Positions 34,624 to 44,264 of a DNA stretch of 64,000 bases are shown here, one piece after another. Where the stretch lies: contig JAHHIC010000042.1 of assembly GCA_019359035.1 (NCBI GenBank), positions 62,001-126,000 of the forward strand, written 5' to 3'. Made by a program: the position numbers and the translations under genes. Every line of letters begins with the position of its first letter. Within the stretch, counting starts at the first letter, position 1. This DNA is from Scytonematopsis contorta HA4267-MV1 (GTDB lineage: Bacteria; Cyanobacteriota; Cyanobacteriia; Cyanobacteriales; Nostocaceae). The notes under the pieces are model-generated. The model was not told the origin of the DNA and did not search any database. It was given only the letters and a program-made list of their open reading frames with translations.

Positions 34624-35700
34624 TCAACTGTCAACCAGCGCATCAATCAATCGCTGATTATCAGACTCAGAACGTACAGCAACTCGAAAAAACCTATCCC
34701 CCAATTGAGAAAAACTTAAGCAATCGCGAATTAATAACCGATGTTGCTTAAGTAACTTTTCTTGCAGACGTAAAACAGATTCTTCAGACTCAACCAATAA
34801 AAAATTTGCAGCACCCTCAAAAGGTCGCAAACCCTTAATTTGAGATAATCCTCGAAAAAGCTTTTCCCTAGCTGGTGGTAGCCAAGCCCAGGTTTTAGCC
34901 TGAAATTCCTTATCCCTTAACGCAGCAATCGCAGCCACCTCAGCCAGAGTATTAACTGACCAAGGGTCACGCCAACACCCCCACCTTCGCAAGCGTTCTG
35001 GATTTGCGATCACATATCCAATTCGTAGTCCAGGGAGACTATAAAACTTGGTTAGCGAGCGTAGCACCACTAAATTTGGGTAATCTTGCACCAATGGAAT
35101 AAGACTTTGTTCTTGTTGTGGTGGGAGAAAATCCATAAAAGCTTCATCGACCACAACCAGAGCAAAATCCTTTAACAAAGGCAAAATATCCTCTCGTGAA
35201 AACAAAACCCCCGTCGGATTATGAGGATTGTTTATAATTATTCCGTTGTTTCCATTTAATTTTGATTTATCAAGAATTCCTGACAAAACACAATCAACAG
35301 ATGACAAATGACGGCTGACACAAAGAGGAAATTCCAGCACTTTAGCATCGTAGGCATTTAGAGACCTAAAGTAATCGCCAAAGGCTGGAGTAACTAAAAC
35401 AGTAGCGGCGAACTCAGCTAAATCTCTACCGGCTAAAGTCAGTAATTCTGCTGAACCATTACCGGGCAGAATCCATTCCGGTGAGAGATTATGATAGAGA
35501 CTGAGAGCATTTCTCAACTCAATATAATTTGGGTCGGGATAGTGCCGTATATTACCAAGTTGGAGCTCAATAGCAGACAAAATACTGTAAGGAGGACCTA
35601 ACGGGCTAATACTGGCGGAAAAATCCACAATAGCACCAGGGGAACAGCCAGCAGTAGCCGCTGCCCAAGCTAAATTTCCCCCATGTGCAGGTTGCCGCAT
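34624..35700 (-). CDS. cobD: threonine-phosphate decarboxylase-like PLP aminotransferase
   Basis: 358 residues from the ATG at 35700; a longer reading overlaps the HU gene and is rejected. The N-terminus MRQPAHGGNLAWAA with VDFSASISPLGPP is typical of CobD-type L-threonine-O-3-phosphate decarboxylase. The PLP blocks are present: NNPHNPTGVLF, VVVDEAFMDF and LRSLTKFYSLPGLRIGY with the Schiff-base Lys. CobD supplies aminopropanol phosphate for cobalamin, and related histidinol-phosphate aminotransferases share the fold. No other cobalamin gene is near. It lies 25 bases downstream of HU and may be on the same transcript. Confidence 0.82.
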   Translation of the reverse strand: MRQPAHGGNLAWAAATAGCSPGAIVDFSASISPLGPPYSILSAIELQLGNIRHYPDPNYIELRNALSLYHNLSPEWILPGNGSAELLTLAGRDLAEFAATVLVTPAFGDYFRSLNAYDAKVLEFPLCVSRHLSSVDCVLSGILDKSKLNGNNGIIINNPHNPTGVLFSREDILPLLKDFALVVVDEAFMDFLPPQQEQSLIPLVQDYPNLVVLRSLTKFYSLPGLRIGYVIANPERLRRWGCWRDPWSVNTLAEVAAIAALRDKEFQAKTWAWLPPAREKLFRGLSQIKGLRPFEGAANFLLVESEESVLRLQEKLLKQHRLLIRDCLSFSQLGDRFFRVAVRSESDNQRLIDALVDS

Positions 35701-35725
35701 AAAAAAAAGGAAATGTTTAAAGAAG

Positions 35726-36010
35726 CTAGGCTTTAGGAGGTGCAACCCTTTCTCTAAATAGCTTACCAGCGGAGAAAGCGGGAACTTTCGTGGCTGGAAT
35801 TTCCATTTTCTCGTTAGTTTTAGGGTTGCGTCCTTCACGAGCTTTACGTTCCCGTGATTCAAAAGAGCCAAAACCGACCAACGTGACTTTATCGCCAGAG
35901 GAAACAGCTTCCATGATAGTTTCCAATGCAGCAGTCAAAACAGCGTCAGCTTGCTTCTTGGTAACGCTAGCCTTTTCAGAAATTGCGTCAACTAATTCGC
36001 CTTTGTTCAT
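35726..36010 (-). CDS. hup: HU-family DNA-binding protein
   Basis: 94 residues of standard HU: MNKGELVDAISEKASV, VTLVGFGSFESRERKAREGRNPKT with the DNA-binding arm (PATKVPAFSAGKLF) and full length. It binds and bends DNA as a dimer and organises the nucleoid. A good ribosome site AAGGAG lies about seven bases before the ATG. This is usually an abundant protein, and in Nostocales HU is needed for heterocyst formation. Confidence 0.96.
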   Translation of the reverse strand: MNKGELVDAISEKASVTKKQADAVLTAALETIMEAVSSGDKVTLVGFGSFESRERKAREGRNPKTNEKMEIPATKVPAFSAGKLFRERVAPPKA

Positions 36011-36686
36011 GTCAAACTCCTTGAGTCTTACTTGGAATTGAGAGAGCGCATTTGGAGCGCATCTTCACCTAAATCTCAGTTGAGAGATTCACAAAAGTCG
36101 TACCGAATGGGGGATTTACACATACAATCCCTCCAATTGCCGTGAAATCGACTTTTCAATGAATCATTCTAAAGCTTGGAAGCCAGAAGTGGATAGATGA
36201 AAGCATTAATTTATATAGATTTCGGGATTTGCTACTTTCATTTGGCTATTATTTCACTCGAATTTCGTTTTTTTCCAAGTAATTATACTCAAAAAACGTA
36301 TTAGGGGAACAGAAAGCGGTAGGGAAAAGGGAAAATCGAAAGAGAAATTGACAGTTTCTATTTGTTTGATCCATAAGGGTGACTTGCAGCCTTTGAATTA
36401 ATTGAGGACAAATTGAGGTTTTTAACCGTGAAGGGTATTATCCCTCATAAATTGACAAATAGAACTATTTACACAAGATAAAACTCATTAAAATACTGTT
36501 AGACAATCAATAATTTCCCTACCCATAAACCTATACTTACCAACCTATGCCCATAATCCAATACCTATAAACCTATACCAATACACCCACACGGTAGAGA
36601 CGCGATTAATCGCGTCTCTACCGGAAATTGGTATTAACCAAACCTTAACCTAAAATGATTAATGATTAAGGTATTGCGCTGTTAAC
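36011..36686. other. intergenic region upstream of HU
   Basis: About 675 bases without a supported gene. It probably holds the HU promoter near 36040-36120. The remainder is AT-rich, with short direct repeats (cctataaac, accaaccta) at 36525-36590 and the palindrome at 36593. Confidence 0.5.
36593..36622. repeat. GTAGAGACGCGATTAATCGCGTCTCTAC palindrome
   Basis: A perfect 30-base palindrome including the flanking g/c, identical in its core to that at 15127. It lies 65 bases behind the stop of pilQ and may act as its transcript end. Confidence 0.9.
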
Positions 36687-39122
36687 TTAGCGACGAGGTG
36701 TGCTGACACCACGACGTTCCAACATTTGCCGAACTTCTGGGCTAGGGTTGTAGTTATAGCCATAACCAGAGCGGTCTGAGTCGTCCATAATTTGAGGTGT
36801 GAGCAACACTATCACCTCGCGACGCTCGTTTTCCCGGTTAGTTCTCCTGAACAGTGAACCAATAAGCGGTAAATCGCCCAAGATAGGCAGCTTAGAAATA
36901 GTTGTGCGGTCGGTGTCTTGAATAATACCGCTGAGAATTAGTGTTTGACCGTCCCGCAAGCGAATTAAACCAGAATTGACCGAGCGTTCGGAAACTAAAA
37001 ATATTCTTTGACCACCGCTAGTTCCCAAAGTAATATTTTCTGAAGCTTGGGGAGACTTTATAGTAGGAGCAACCGATAAGGAAACAAAACCATTATCGTC
37101 AATCCGGTCAACTTTTACGCCAAGGGTTAAACCTACGTTCTCCTTTTCAACAGTTACTGTTTCTGTGGAAGCACCATCACCGCGAGTAATTTCACGTTTA
37201 AAGTTACCCACCACTTGTTCAGTTAGGTTGACATTCGCGGTTTGACCTTCTTGGACAATTAATGTCGGGTCAGTCAAAATCTTCGCGTTACGGTTTTGCA
37301 CCTGGGCTTGCAAACTCAGTAGAAAACGTTTTGGATACTGGAATAGACTTGGAAGTGCTGCTGTGGCAGTACCGAACGCCCCTTGCTGTAAATTGGTTTG
37401 AGTTTGAGGCTGTCCATCAGCACCAGCAGTTGTTGTTGTGGTTATAGTTTGAGGAGTTCCACGAGTAAAGTCGGTAATACCTGCATCAAATGGATTTCCT
37501 GACACACCAGCTCTACGATTGAAGAAGTTTGGGGTTTGTCCTGCTATTTCTTCAGCACTGAACTCACCAGTGATTTGATTATTAATAATTCGTCTGGTAT
37601 CTATACCAGTTCCTGGAATTGGAGTAGTATTGCTAAGGTCTAAAAAAGTATTAGCACCAGAATAAGGATTAGCTATTACAGTTGGAGTTGTAAGGCTATT
37701 AGTTGCTTGTGAACTACTAGGTGGATTAACTCCGCCAAAATTAAACGCCGCAGTACCACCATCACTAACAAAGAAACTGTTACCAACCCCAAAGGAAAAG
37801 CTGGTATTCATGTTTTTAACCCCAGAAAGGTTAACGTCAAGAATTTTGACATTCACAGCAACTTGCCGACGACGAAGGTCTAACTGTGCCAATTGAGACA
37901 TTGCGACTTCAACCAATCTTGGTGGTCCAATCAAGGTAAGAGAATTCGTACGCTCGTCCCCTAAAGCCTGTAGACCTCGTAGTAAGGGATTAGAGTCTTG
38001 AAAATCAATACGTTGAGTTTCAACTCTGCTTTCTGTGGTGGTTTGAGTTTGGGTAATTGGAGCAGCACCTTGAGTCACAGGTACAGCGTTTACATTAGTT
38101 ACCTGACGTTCTCTAGTGACCGCAGTTTCAGCGCCTAATCCCACCAAGAAATTCAATGCGACTCCCACATTTACCTGATTGAGTCGCAAGTTACGCATTA
38201 CCACATCGCGAGTAGAGTTGGGCAATTTCGGACCAACAAAAACTGTACGTCCGCTGCGGTTAGCTTCTAAGCCACTCAAGCGCAAGACATAGTTAAAAAC
38301 ATCTTGCACAGGCTCGTTTTGAATATCCAAAGAGATTGTCGGACCTTCACTACCACCAGCAGTTTGTCCAGAAGCACCAGCTGCACCACCAGTAGATGTG
38401 TAAGCCAAGTTCAATCCAGCAGCACGTGCCAACAAAGATAAAACTTCTCGTACAGGAGCATCCCGCAGAACCAGTCTAGGAACCCGCTCTTGGCTTCCTA
38501 AATCAATCGTGGTTGGAGATGCATCGATATTAGAAATAGCAATATCACCAACAGGTGGAGCAACAGCTCTAGGTAAAAATGGTGGTGCTTGATTTTGAGA
38601 TTGTCCAACAGCAGCGGGTGGTGCTGGAGTCCTGTCCATTGTTACCTGTGGAGGAGCTGGGGCACCTGGAGCAGTTCCGGAAGGTACAGCAGGAGCAGCA
38701 GGAGCAGCAGCAATTCCCGAACCTTTAGTAAAGCTGAGAGTAAGTCCGTTTGACCCTCGCACCACTGGTAGACTTTCTGGGGTATTACCATCACCATTTA
38801 CCACAACTCGAACGCTGTTAGCATCTAGCTGGTTAACTGTTACAGAAGCAATGCCATTACCTATCTGATTTTGATTAATACTATTGCCTTGGGGTAAGCG
38901 GAGTTTGGCATTAATAATATCTACAACTACCGATGCTCCGCGTTTGGTCGTAAAAACTTGTGGTTGAGAGCCGTTAGAGCTTCTTAAGACAACATTCACT
39001 CCACCGTTACCGGGTTTGACTTCAACACTTGTAATATCGCTAGTCTGTGCCCAAGCTGGAGCTGCCAAAAAAACTATTGCAGCAGTACCTAATATAAAAC
39101 TACTACCGTGAAAGTGTTTCAC
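36687..39122 (-). CDS. pilQ: type IV pilus secretin PilQ with AMIN domain
   Basis: 811 residues. After a signal peptide (cleaved after AWAQ, residue 26) comes an AMIN domain (about 30-130), a Pro/Ala-rich linker, a secretin N-domain (RVPRLVLRDAPVREVLSLLAR), and the secretin barrel with LTEQVVGNFKRE, VGLTLGVKVDRI and the final LPILGDLPLIGSLFRRTNRENERREVIVLLTP. PilQ forms the outer-membrane pore for the pilus used in gliding and DNA uptake. It is last in pilM-N-O-Q, the usual cyanobacterial order, with no separate PilP. Confidence 0.95.
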   Translation of the reverse strand: MKHFHGSSFILGTAAIVFLAAPAWAQTSDITSVEVKPGNGGVNVVLRSSNGSQPQVFTTKRGASVVVDIINAKLRLPQGNSINQNQIGNGIASVTVNQLDANSVRVVVNGDGNTPESLPVVRGSNGLTLSFTKGSGIAAAPAAPAVPSGTAPGAPAPPQVTMDRTPAPPAAVGQSQNQAPPFLPRAVAPPVGDIAISNIDASPTTIDLGSQERVPRLVLRDAPVREVLSLLARAAGLNLAYTSTGGAAGASGQTAGGSEGPTISLDIQNEPVQDVFNYVLRLSGLEANRSGRTVFVGPKLPNSTRDVVMRNLRLNQVNVGVALNFLVGLGAETAVTRERQVTNVNAVPVTQGAAPITQTQTTTESRVETQRIDFQDSNPLLRGLQALGDERTNSLTLIGPPRLVEVAMSQLAQLDLRRRQVAVNVKILDVNLSGVKNMNTSFSFGVGNSFFVSDGGTAAFNFGGVNPPSSSQATNSLTTPTVIANPYSGANTFLDLSNTTPIPGTGIDTRRIINNQITGEFSAEEIAGQTPNFFNRRAGVSGNPFDAGITDFTRGTPQTITTTTTAGADGQPQTQTNLQQGAFGTATAALPSLFQYPKRFLLSLQAQVQNRNAKILTDPTLIVQEGQTANVNLTEQVVGNFKREITRGDGASTETVTVEKENVGLTLGVKVDRIDDNGFVSLSVAPTIKSPQASENITLGTSGGQRIFLVSERSVNSGLIRLRDGQTLILSGIIQDTDRTTISKLPILGDLPLIGSLFRRTNRENERREVIVLLTPQIMDDSDRSGYGYNYNPSPEVRQMLERRGVSTPRR

Positions 39123-39217
39123 AGTTCATTCCTCACATTGAATATGTAAAAACTTGACAAAAAAAAAGACATTTTCAGTAGATTCCCTGATGACCCGGAT
39201 AATCCTAATGGATATTA

Positions 39218-40147
39218 TTACTGGGGTTTAGCAGCTGGTTTCGCTTCTGGCTTAGCTGTTGAAGAAGCTGCTGGTGAAGTTGTTGGTGTGGCTCTAGGAG
39301 AAGCAGCTGGCTGAGCTGTTGGTGAAGCTCCAGGAGAAGCAGCAGGAGTTGCTGCTGGCTGAGCTGTTGGTGGGGTTGTTGATGGAATCGTGGTTGAAGC
39401 TGTTGGTTGAGCATTCAAAGCAGGGGGTTCCACCGAAGAAACAGGCATTAATGCTTGTAACTGGAAGTTGGTAGTAATTCCTGCTGGTCCAACTCGTCTT
39501 GGTGCGTTTGGAGCAGTAGAAGTCTCGGCAGCTAATTTGGAGTCAAAGTCTTTGACAATCAATAAAGGCTGCAAACGCTCTATATTGCGGAAAATCGATT
39601 GTGTCTGTTCAAAAGTTCCATTAATTTCAATGGTAATAGCACTACGCTTGAGCTTACCGTTAACCAATGGACCATAAGAACTATCAGTAATAATTTCTGA
39701 TTGTTGAGCAGCTGGGGTATACTTACGCATTTTCGCTCTGACCCCGTTAACTGGTGTTTGAGCATTTCCAGCTTCAACCAAACGATTCAAATCTAGCAGT
39801 AGACTATCCAAGCTTTTTTCATTGGCAAACAATGACAAAACTTGGATTTGTTGCTTTTTAGTGTCCGCTAGTTCTTGTTTTACCTTATCAATTTGGCTAA
39901 TGCTAGCTTTTTTTTGCTCAATTTGCCCGAATAAGTCAGCCTTTTTAGCTTCTTGTGCCTGAAACTTATCCCATTCTGGCATCGCAAGATTAAGTAGGAT
40001 AAAAGCTCCACCAGCTATTCCTGCTAAACCAATTAGTATTCCGCTAACTTTTGGAGTAAAGGTGATACCAAATGCTGTTGGATAGCTAGGTGCTGATTGA
40101 AAATCTCCACCCTGTTCAGCAAAATTATAATCATCACTCAGTGTCAT
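39218..40147 (-). CDS. pilO: PilO-like inner-membrane alignment protein
   Basis: 309 residues. A single membrane segment at about 33-55 is followed by a coiled coil (KADLFGQIEQKKASISQIDKVKQ) and the PilO beta/alpha domain (RSAITIEINGTFEQTQSIFRNIERL). The last 65 residues are an extended Pro/Ala/Thr tail (PTAQPAA...KPEAKPAAKPQ), typical of cyanobacterial PilO. It pairs with PilN in the periplasmic alignment complex. Its start overlaps the pilN stop by four bases, so the two are coupled; pilQ follows after 95 bases. Confidence 0.9.
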   Translation of the reverse strand: MTLSDDYNFAEQGGDFQSAPSYPTAFGITFTPKVSGILIGLAGIAGGAFILLNLAMPEWDKFQAQEAKKADLFGQIEQKKASISQIDKVKQELADTKKQQIQVLSLFANEKSLDSLLLDLNRLVEAGNAQTPVNGVRAKMRKYTPAAQQSEIITDSSYGPLVNGKLKRSAITIEINGTFEQTQSIFRNIERLQPLLIVKDFDSKLAAETSTAPNAPRRVGPAGITTNFQLQALMPVSSVEPPALNAQPTASTTIPSTTPPTAQPAATPAASPGASPTAQPAASPRATPTTSPAASSTAKPEAKPAAKPQ

Positions 40148-40983
40148 CGTTTAATGACTCCCTGTTGTTGTAAACTGCGAATTCTAGACACGAGTCCTAC
40201 TGAACCTTTTTGTTCCAGTTCTCGCATTAATTCGGAAGCTGGAATGTCCGAGAGACCGGCTTGAATAGTGTATTTCACTACTTGTATTGGTTTAATCGGT
40301 ACACCATTTATAGCGGTTGGTGCTCCTGGTTGTAATGGTGCATCTACTAACTCAGCAGATATAATCCTGGCTTCTTTAGCTTTCAAAAAGCGAGATTGTT
40401 GTATGGTTAGTAAAAAATCATTGACATCATTAAACGAGCGTGCAAAACCAGCTAGTTCCACACCAGGAAATGGCAAAGCAGGAGCTGCGGGAACTGCAGC
40501 TGCGGCTGGAGGAGCACTTCCATCAGCAGGAGCCGCAGGAGCTGGTGGTGGTGTACTTGGTGCAGGGGGGGTAATAGTTATTTGCTTGACATTCTCCAAC
40601 TGCACCGTTTGAGGGATACGCTCACGAAAATCTTGCAACATCGCAGACCAAGGGCGAATTTGGTCAAAGACGCTGACAAGGGATTGATTTTCGTCTTTAA
40701 TTTTTCGGGTTTCTTCCTGAATTTTCTTAATATTTCCTATTTCTACTTCTAACTTTTGATTTTCCTGTTCAAGCTTTGCTATTTCCTCTGCCACTTCAGT
40801 ATTTTTCGCTTGTAGTAAAAACCAGGAAAGACCAGTTAATACAGGGAAAAACACAGCTAATGCGACTCCAATGTAAATAGGAGTTAAATCTCCAATTGGA
40901 ACTGAAATTCCAGGTTTTTTACCAGAGCCTTTAGGACTGTGAGTAGGACGGTCTTTTAGAAAATTAACTTCTAGACTATACAT
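40144..40983 (-). CDS. pilN: PilN-like pilus alignment protein
   Basis: 279 residues. A short cytoplasmic N-terminus (MYSLEVNFLKDRP) of the kind that docks on PilM is followed by a membrane segment at about 33-55, a coiled coil (LEQENQKLEVEIGNIKKIQEETRK) and a PilN fold. A Pro/Ala insert (PPAPAAPADG) interrupts the domain. PilN with PilO connects the cytoplasmic PilM to the outer-membrane secretin. pilM lies 172 bases upstream. Confidence 0.9.
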   Translation of the reverse strand: MYSLEVNFLKDRPTHSPKGSGKKPGISVPIGDLTPIYIGVALAVFFPVLTGLSWFLLQAKNTEVAEEIAKLEQENQKLEVEIGNIKKIQEETRKIKDENQSLVSVFDQIRPWSAMLQDFRERIPQTVQLENVKQITITPPAPSTPPPAPAAPADGSAPPAAAAVPAAPALPFPGVELAGFARSFNDVNDFLLTIQQSRFLKAKEARIISAELVDAPLQPGAPTAINGVPIKPIQVVKYTIQAGLSDIPASELMRELEQKGSVGLVSRIRSLQQQGVIKR

Positions 40984-41155
40984 ACTAAATGGTTCATTTA
41001 ACGTTCACGATTGAAGGAAATACTGCACAGGTTTTGGATATTCATAGGTTGGGTTAAGACCGTAGGGGAGCGAGGAAGAATTAAAGAAAAGAAACTTAAT
41101 TCCTTCTTTCTTCTATTCCCTTCTGCCCTCTGCCTTCTTCCCTCTGCCTTCATTT

Positions 41156-42283
41156 TTACAACTCCCGCATACCCAAACCAATCACTACTCCGAGACCAGG
41201 ACGTTGGACTTGAGGGTATTTTTCTTCATCTATTTCCAAAGACAAAGCTCTAACTGGGTCAATCTGAGTAGTTGGTAAACTCAATCTTTGAGTAAAAAAC
41301 TCATCTAGCTGTCCCAGTCCACCACCGGGTCCTGCGAGTAAAATCTGGGCAACTTCCAAATTTTCTGCCTGATTTAAATAAAAATCTATAGAACGACGCA
41401 ATTCATCAGTAAGTTCACTTAAAACTCTCATCATTGCGGCCATTCCTGGATTAGTCCCTGTAACACCTGTTTTACCACCATCCATAGCAGTGGGAGGAAT
41501 TGTCATTCCCTGCAATAAATCAGTATCTCGTGATGCTGGTAGGTTCATTGCCCTTGACAGTGCGGTTTGCATTTGATAAGTTCCTATCGGCACTGTGCGA
41601 GAAAACTGAGGAACACCATTGACAATTATGGCAATTTCGGTACTATCGAATTCAATATTCACTAGCACCGCTGCTTCTTGCGGACCAAATTGTCGTAGTT
41701 GGTCGCGAATTGTTCTAATTAGAGCAAAACTATTAATCTCTAATATGTCAACTTGTAATCCTACCTGCTCGAAAGTTCTGATATAGGTATCGGTTACCTC
41801 CTTACGGGTGGCTACTAGCAACACCTGTACTTTTTCGATACCGTCTTCATCTACAAAGTGTCCTAATTTCTGATAGTCAACATCAGCTTCTTCACGGGGG
41901 TAGGGTAAATAAAGACCCGCTTCATGGTTTAATACCATCTCACGTAGTTCTTTATCATCCAGCTCTGCTGGTACGGGAATTAGACGAACTATTGAGTCTC
42001 GTCCTGGTACAGCAGTCGCAACCCGAGTTGCCTTGATTTTACTTTCAGATAACGCCTGTTGAATTAATTGTGCCATCGCGGGAGGGTCGGCAATTTGTCC
42101 ATCAGCAAACACTCCTTCTGGAACCGGGACAGATGTTAAAGCGTCTAACTTTATGCCTTGTCGGTTCTTTGTTAGGCGGGCAATATTAACTCGTTCCGGA
42201 GCTAGTTCGATGCCAACACCTTTACTTGATTTCGCAAATAAATTATTTAAAACTTTAACCACAGCTTTGCCCGTAGCATTCAA
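41156..42283 (-). CDS. pilM: PilM, actin-like pilus protein
   Basis: 375 residues with the FtsA/PilM actin-like fold: GVGIELAPERVNIARL near residue 18, YLPYPREEADVDYQKLG, ILEINSFALIRTI, AVLVNIEFDSTEIAIIV and LLAGPGGGLGQLDEFF. It forms a cytoplasmic ring that binds the PilN N-terminus and connects to the pilus motors. The reading starts at a TTG; an in-frame ATG further in is not obvious, and the start remains uncertain. It heads the operon pilM-N-O-Q. Confidence 0.93.
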   Translation of the reverse strand: MNATGKAVVKVLNNLFAKSSKGVGIELAPERVNIARLTKNRQGIKLDALTSVPVPEGVFADGQIADPPAMAQLIQQALSESKIKATRVATAVPGRDSIVRLIPVPAELDDKELREMVLNHEAGLYLPYPREEADVDYQKLGHFVDEDGIEKVQVLLVATRKEVTDTYIRTFEQVGLQVDILEINSFALIRTIRDQLRQFGPQEAAVLVNIEFDSTEIAIIVNGVPQFSRTVPIGTYQMQTALSRAMNLPASRDTDLLQGMTIPPTAMDGGKTGVTGTNPGMAAMMRVLSELTDELRRSIDFYLNQAENLEVAQILLAGPGGGLGQLDEFFTQRLSLPTTQIDPVRALSLEIDEEKYPQVQRPGLGVVIGLGMREL

Positions 42284-42477
42284 TTGTTGAAAGAGAACTT
42301 GAAAATTTAACTGATACTAACGATTTGACTTAGTAACTGGTATTATATTTAGCCTGTAATCTAACCTATCTTGCCTATTTTGCCCAAACTTCATACGCGG
42401 TATACCCCAAATAAACATACACATTAGAAAGCAATTAGAAACAATTCAAAAGAAACAAGTCAAACAATACAAACGAT

Positions 42478-43788
42478 ATGATTCCCATACCAAAGTTCAA
42501 ACGATACACAGTTTGGGCGTTACTCAGCTTGTTGACAACATTTATTGTCAGCAGTTGTGGCACGAGTAACGTCCCTAAAGAGTCAAATCAGACTAATTCA
42601 TCCGGAGCCAAGGTTGAGTTTTGGACAATGCAGCTCCAACCTCAATTTACTGACTACTTCAAAAATCTGATTTCTAATTTTGAATCACAAAATCCAGGTA
42701 TCAAGGTGAACTGGGTAGATGTTCCTTGGGCAGCTATGGAAAACAAAATTTTAACAGCTGTATCCGGGAAAACGCCACCTGATGTAGTCAACTTAAATCC
42801 CGACTTTGCTTCCCAATTGGCAGGGAAAAACGCATGGTTAGATTTAGACCCGAAAGTCCCTCAGGAAGTACGTTCCTCTTATCTTCCAAATATCTGGAAA
42901 ACCAGTACTTTGAACAATAAGAGCTTCGGTATTCCCTGGTATCTCACCACCCGGCTAACCATTTATAACACCGATTTATTTAAACAGGCAGGTATCAGCA
43001 AACCTCCCGTTACATATGCAGAATTAGCACAAGTAGCCCAGCAAGTACGTGAAAAAACGGGTAAGTACGCCTTTTTTACTACATTCTCCCCAGAAGATTC
43101 CGGCGAAGTCTTACAATCTTTTGTACAAATGGGTGTACCCCTAGTAGATACCGAGGGTAAAGCTGCATTTAATACAGAGCAAGGAAAAGCAGTATTTAAA
43201 TATTGGGTCGATTTATACAAAAAAGGACTTTTACCTAAAGAAGTATTGACACAAGGGCATCGTCGCGGAATTGATTTATTTCAAACAGGGGAAACAGCAC
43301 TATTAGGGACTGGGCCAGAATTTGTTCGTTCAATTTCCAAAAATGCACCCAAAATAGCCGCAGCTTCTGCCGTAGCACCACAAATTAGTGGGGAAGCGGG
43401 TAAAAAAAGCGTTGCTGTGATGAATATAGTTATTCCCCGCGACAGTAAAAACCCGGATGGAGCATTAAAATTCGCCTTATTTTTGACTAACGCTGAAAAT
43501 CAATTAGCTTTTTCCAAAGAAGCTAACGTACTCCCTTCAGTCACTAAAGCGCTGGAAGATACTTACTTTAAAGACCTACCTAAGGAAGCAACAAATATCG
43601 ACAAAGCCCGTGTTATTAGCGCAAGTCAGCTACCACAAGCAGAAGTCTTAACCCCTACTCTTAAAAATATTAAACTCCTGCAAAAAACGATTTACGAAAA
43701 TCTACAAGCCGCAATGCTAGACCGGAAGCCTATAGATAAAGCCATAGCAGACGCAGCGCAAGAGTGGAACCAGGTAGCTAGTCGATAA
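42478..43788 (+). CDS. sugar ABC transporter substrate-binding lipoprotein
   Basis: 436 residues: a lipoprotein signal with the box IVSSC (Cys near residue 27), then the family 1 extracellular solute-binding fold (VEFWTMQLQPQ, VNWVDVPWAAMENKI, GIPWYLTTRLTIYNTDLF, GTGPEFVRSI). Members bind sugars or glycerol-3-phosphate-like solutes in the periplasm. No permease or ATPase genes are adjacent, so it must act with components encoded elsewhere. The divergent pilM gene is 194 bases away. A hairpin array starts 56 bases behind the stop. Confidence 0.9.
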   Translation: MIPIPKFKRYTVWALLSLLTTFIVSSCGTSNVPKESNQTNSSGAKVEFWTMQLQPQFTDYFKNLISNFESQNPGIKVNWVDVPWAAMENKILTAVSGKTPPDVVNLNPDFASQLAGKNAWLDLDPKVPQEVRSSYLPNIWKTSTLNNKSFGIPWYLTTRLTIYNTDLFKQAGISKPPVTYAELAQVAQQVREKTGKYAFFTTFSPEDSGEVLQSFVQMGVPLVDTEGKAAFNTEQGKAVFKYWVDLYKKGLLPKEVLTQGHRRGIDLFQTGETALLGTGPEFVRSISKNAPKIAAASAVAPQISGEAGKKSVAVMNIVIPRDSKNPDGALKFALFLTNAENQLAFSKEANVLPSVTKALEDTYFKDLPKEATNIDKARVISASQLPQAEVLTPTLKNIKLLQKTIYENLQAAMLDRKPIDKAIADAAQEWNQVASR

Positions 43789-43843
43789 GAAGGGGAATGG
43801 GGAATGGGGAAGGAAGCATCCCAACTTTATAAATTTATCGAAA

Positions 43844-44194
43844 ATTGAAAACCTTGTAGTGCGAGAGCATCTTGCTCGCTGGTGATTGAAAACGTTGTAG
43901 TGCGAGCATCTTGCTCGCTGTTGATTGAAAACGTTGTAGTGCGAGCATCTTGCTCGCTGGTGATTGAAAATGTTGTAGTGCGAGCATCTTGCTCGCTGTT
44001 GATTGAAAATGTTGTAGTGCGAGCATCTTGCTCGCTGGTGATTGAAAATGTTGTAGTGCGAGCATATTGCTCGCTGGTGATTGAAAACGTTGTAGTGCGA
44101 GAGCATCTTGCTCGCTGGTGATTGAAAATGTTGTAGTGCGAGCATCTTGCTCGCTGGTGATTGAAAATGTTGTAGTGCGAGCATCTTGCTCGCT
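43844..44194. repeat. nine-unit 39-bp hairpin array
   Basis: Nine direct copies of a 39-base unit that contains gttgtagtgcgagcatcttgctcgctg; units 1 and 7 have a two-base insertion (gcgagagcat) and unit 6 has one change (catattg). Each unit has a perfect 7-bp stem GCGAGCA-TCT-TGCTCGC. The array sits between convergent genes (sugar-binding protein and folC). It has no unique spacers, so it is not CRISPR. A reversed fragment, cgcactac, lies just behind it at 44221. Confidence 0.95.
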
Positions 44195-44264
44195 CGTTGC
44201 AGATAGCTCGAAGACAGCGTCGCACTACTTTTGCAAAATCGGGATACTCCCCATTCCCCATTCC

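Noticed and set aside
35701-35871. N-terminal extension of the CobD-like protein
   Set aside because: It overlaps the HU gene in another frame, and the family start MRQPAHGGN is at 35700.
43844-44194. CRISPR array
   Set aside because: The units are contiguous direct repeats of the whole 39-bp sequence; there are no unique spacers and no cas genes.
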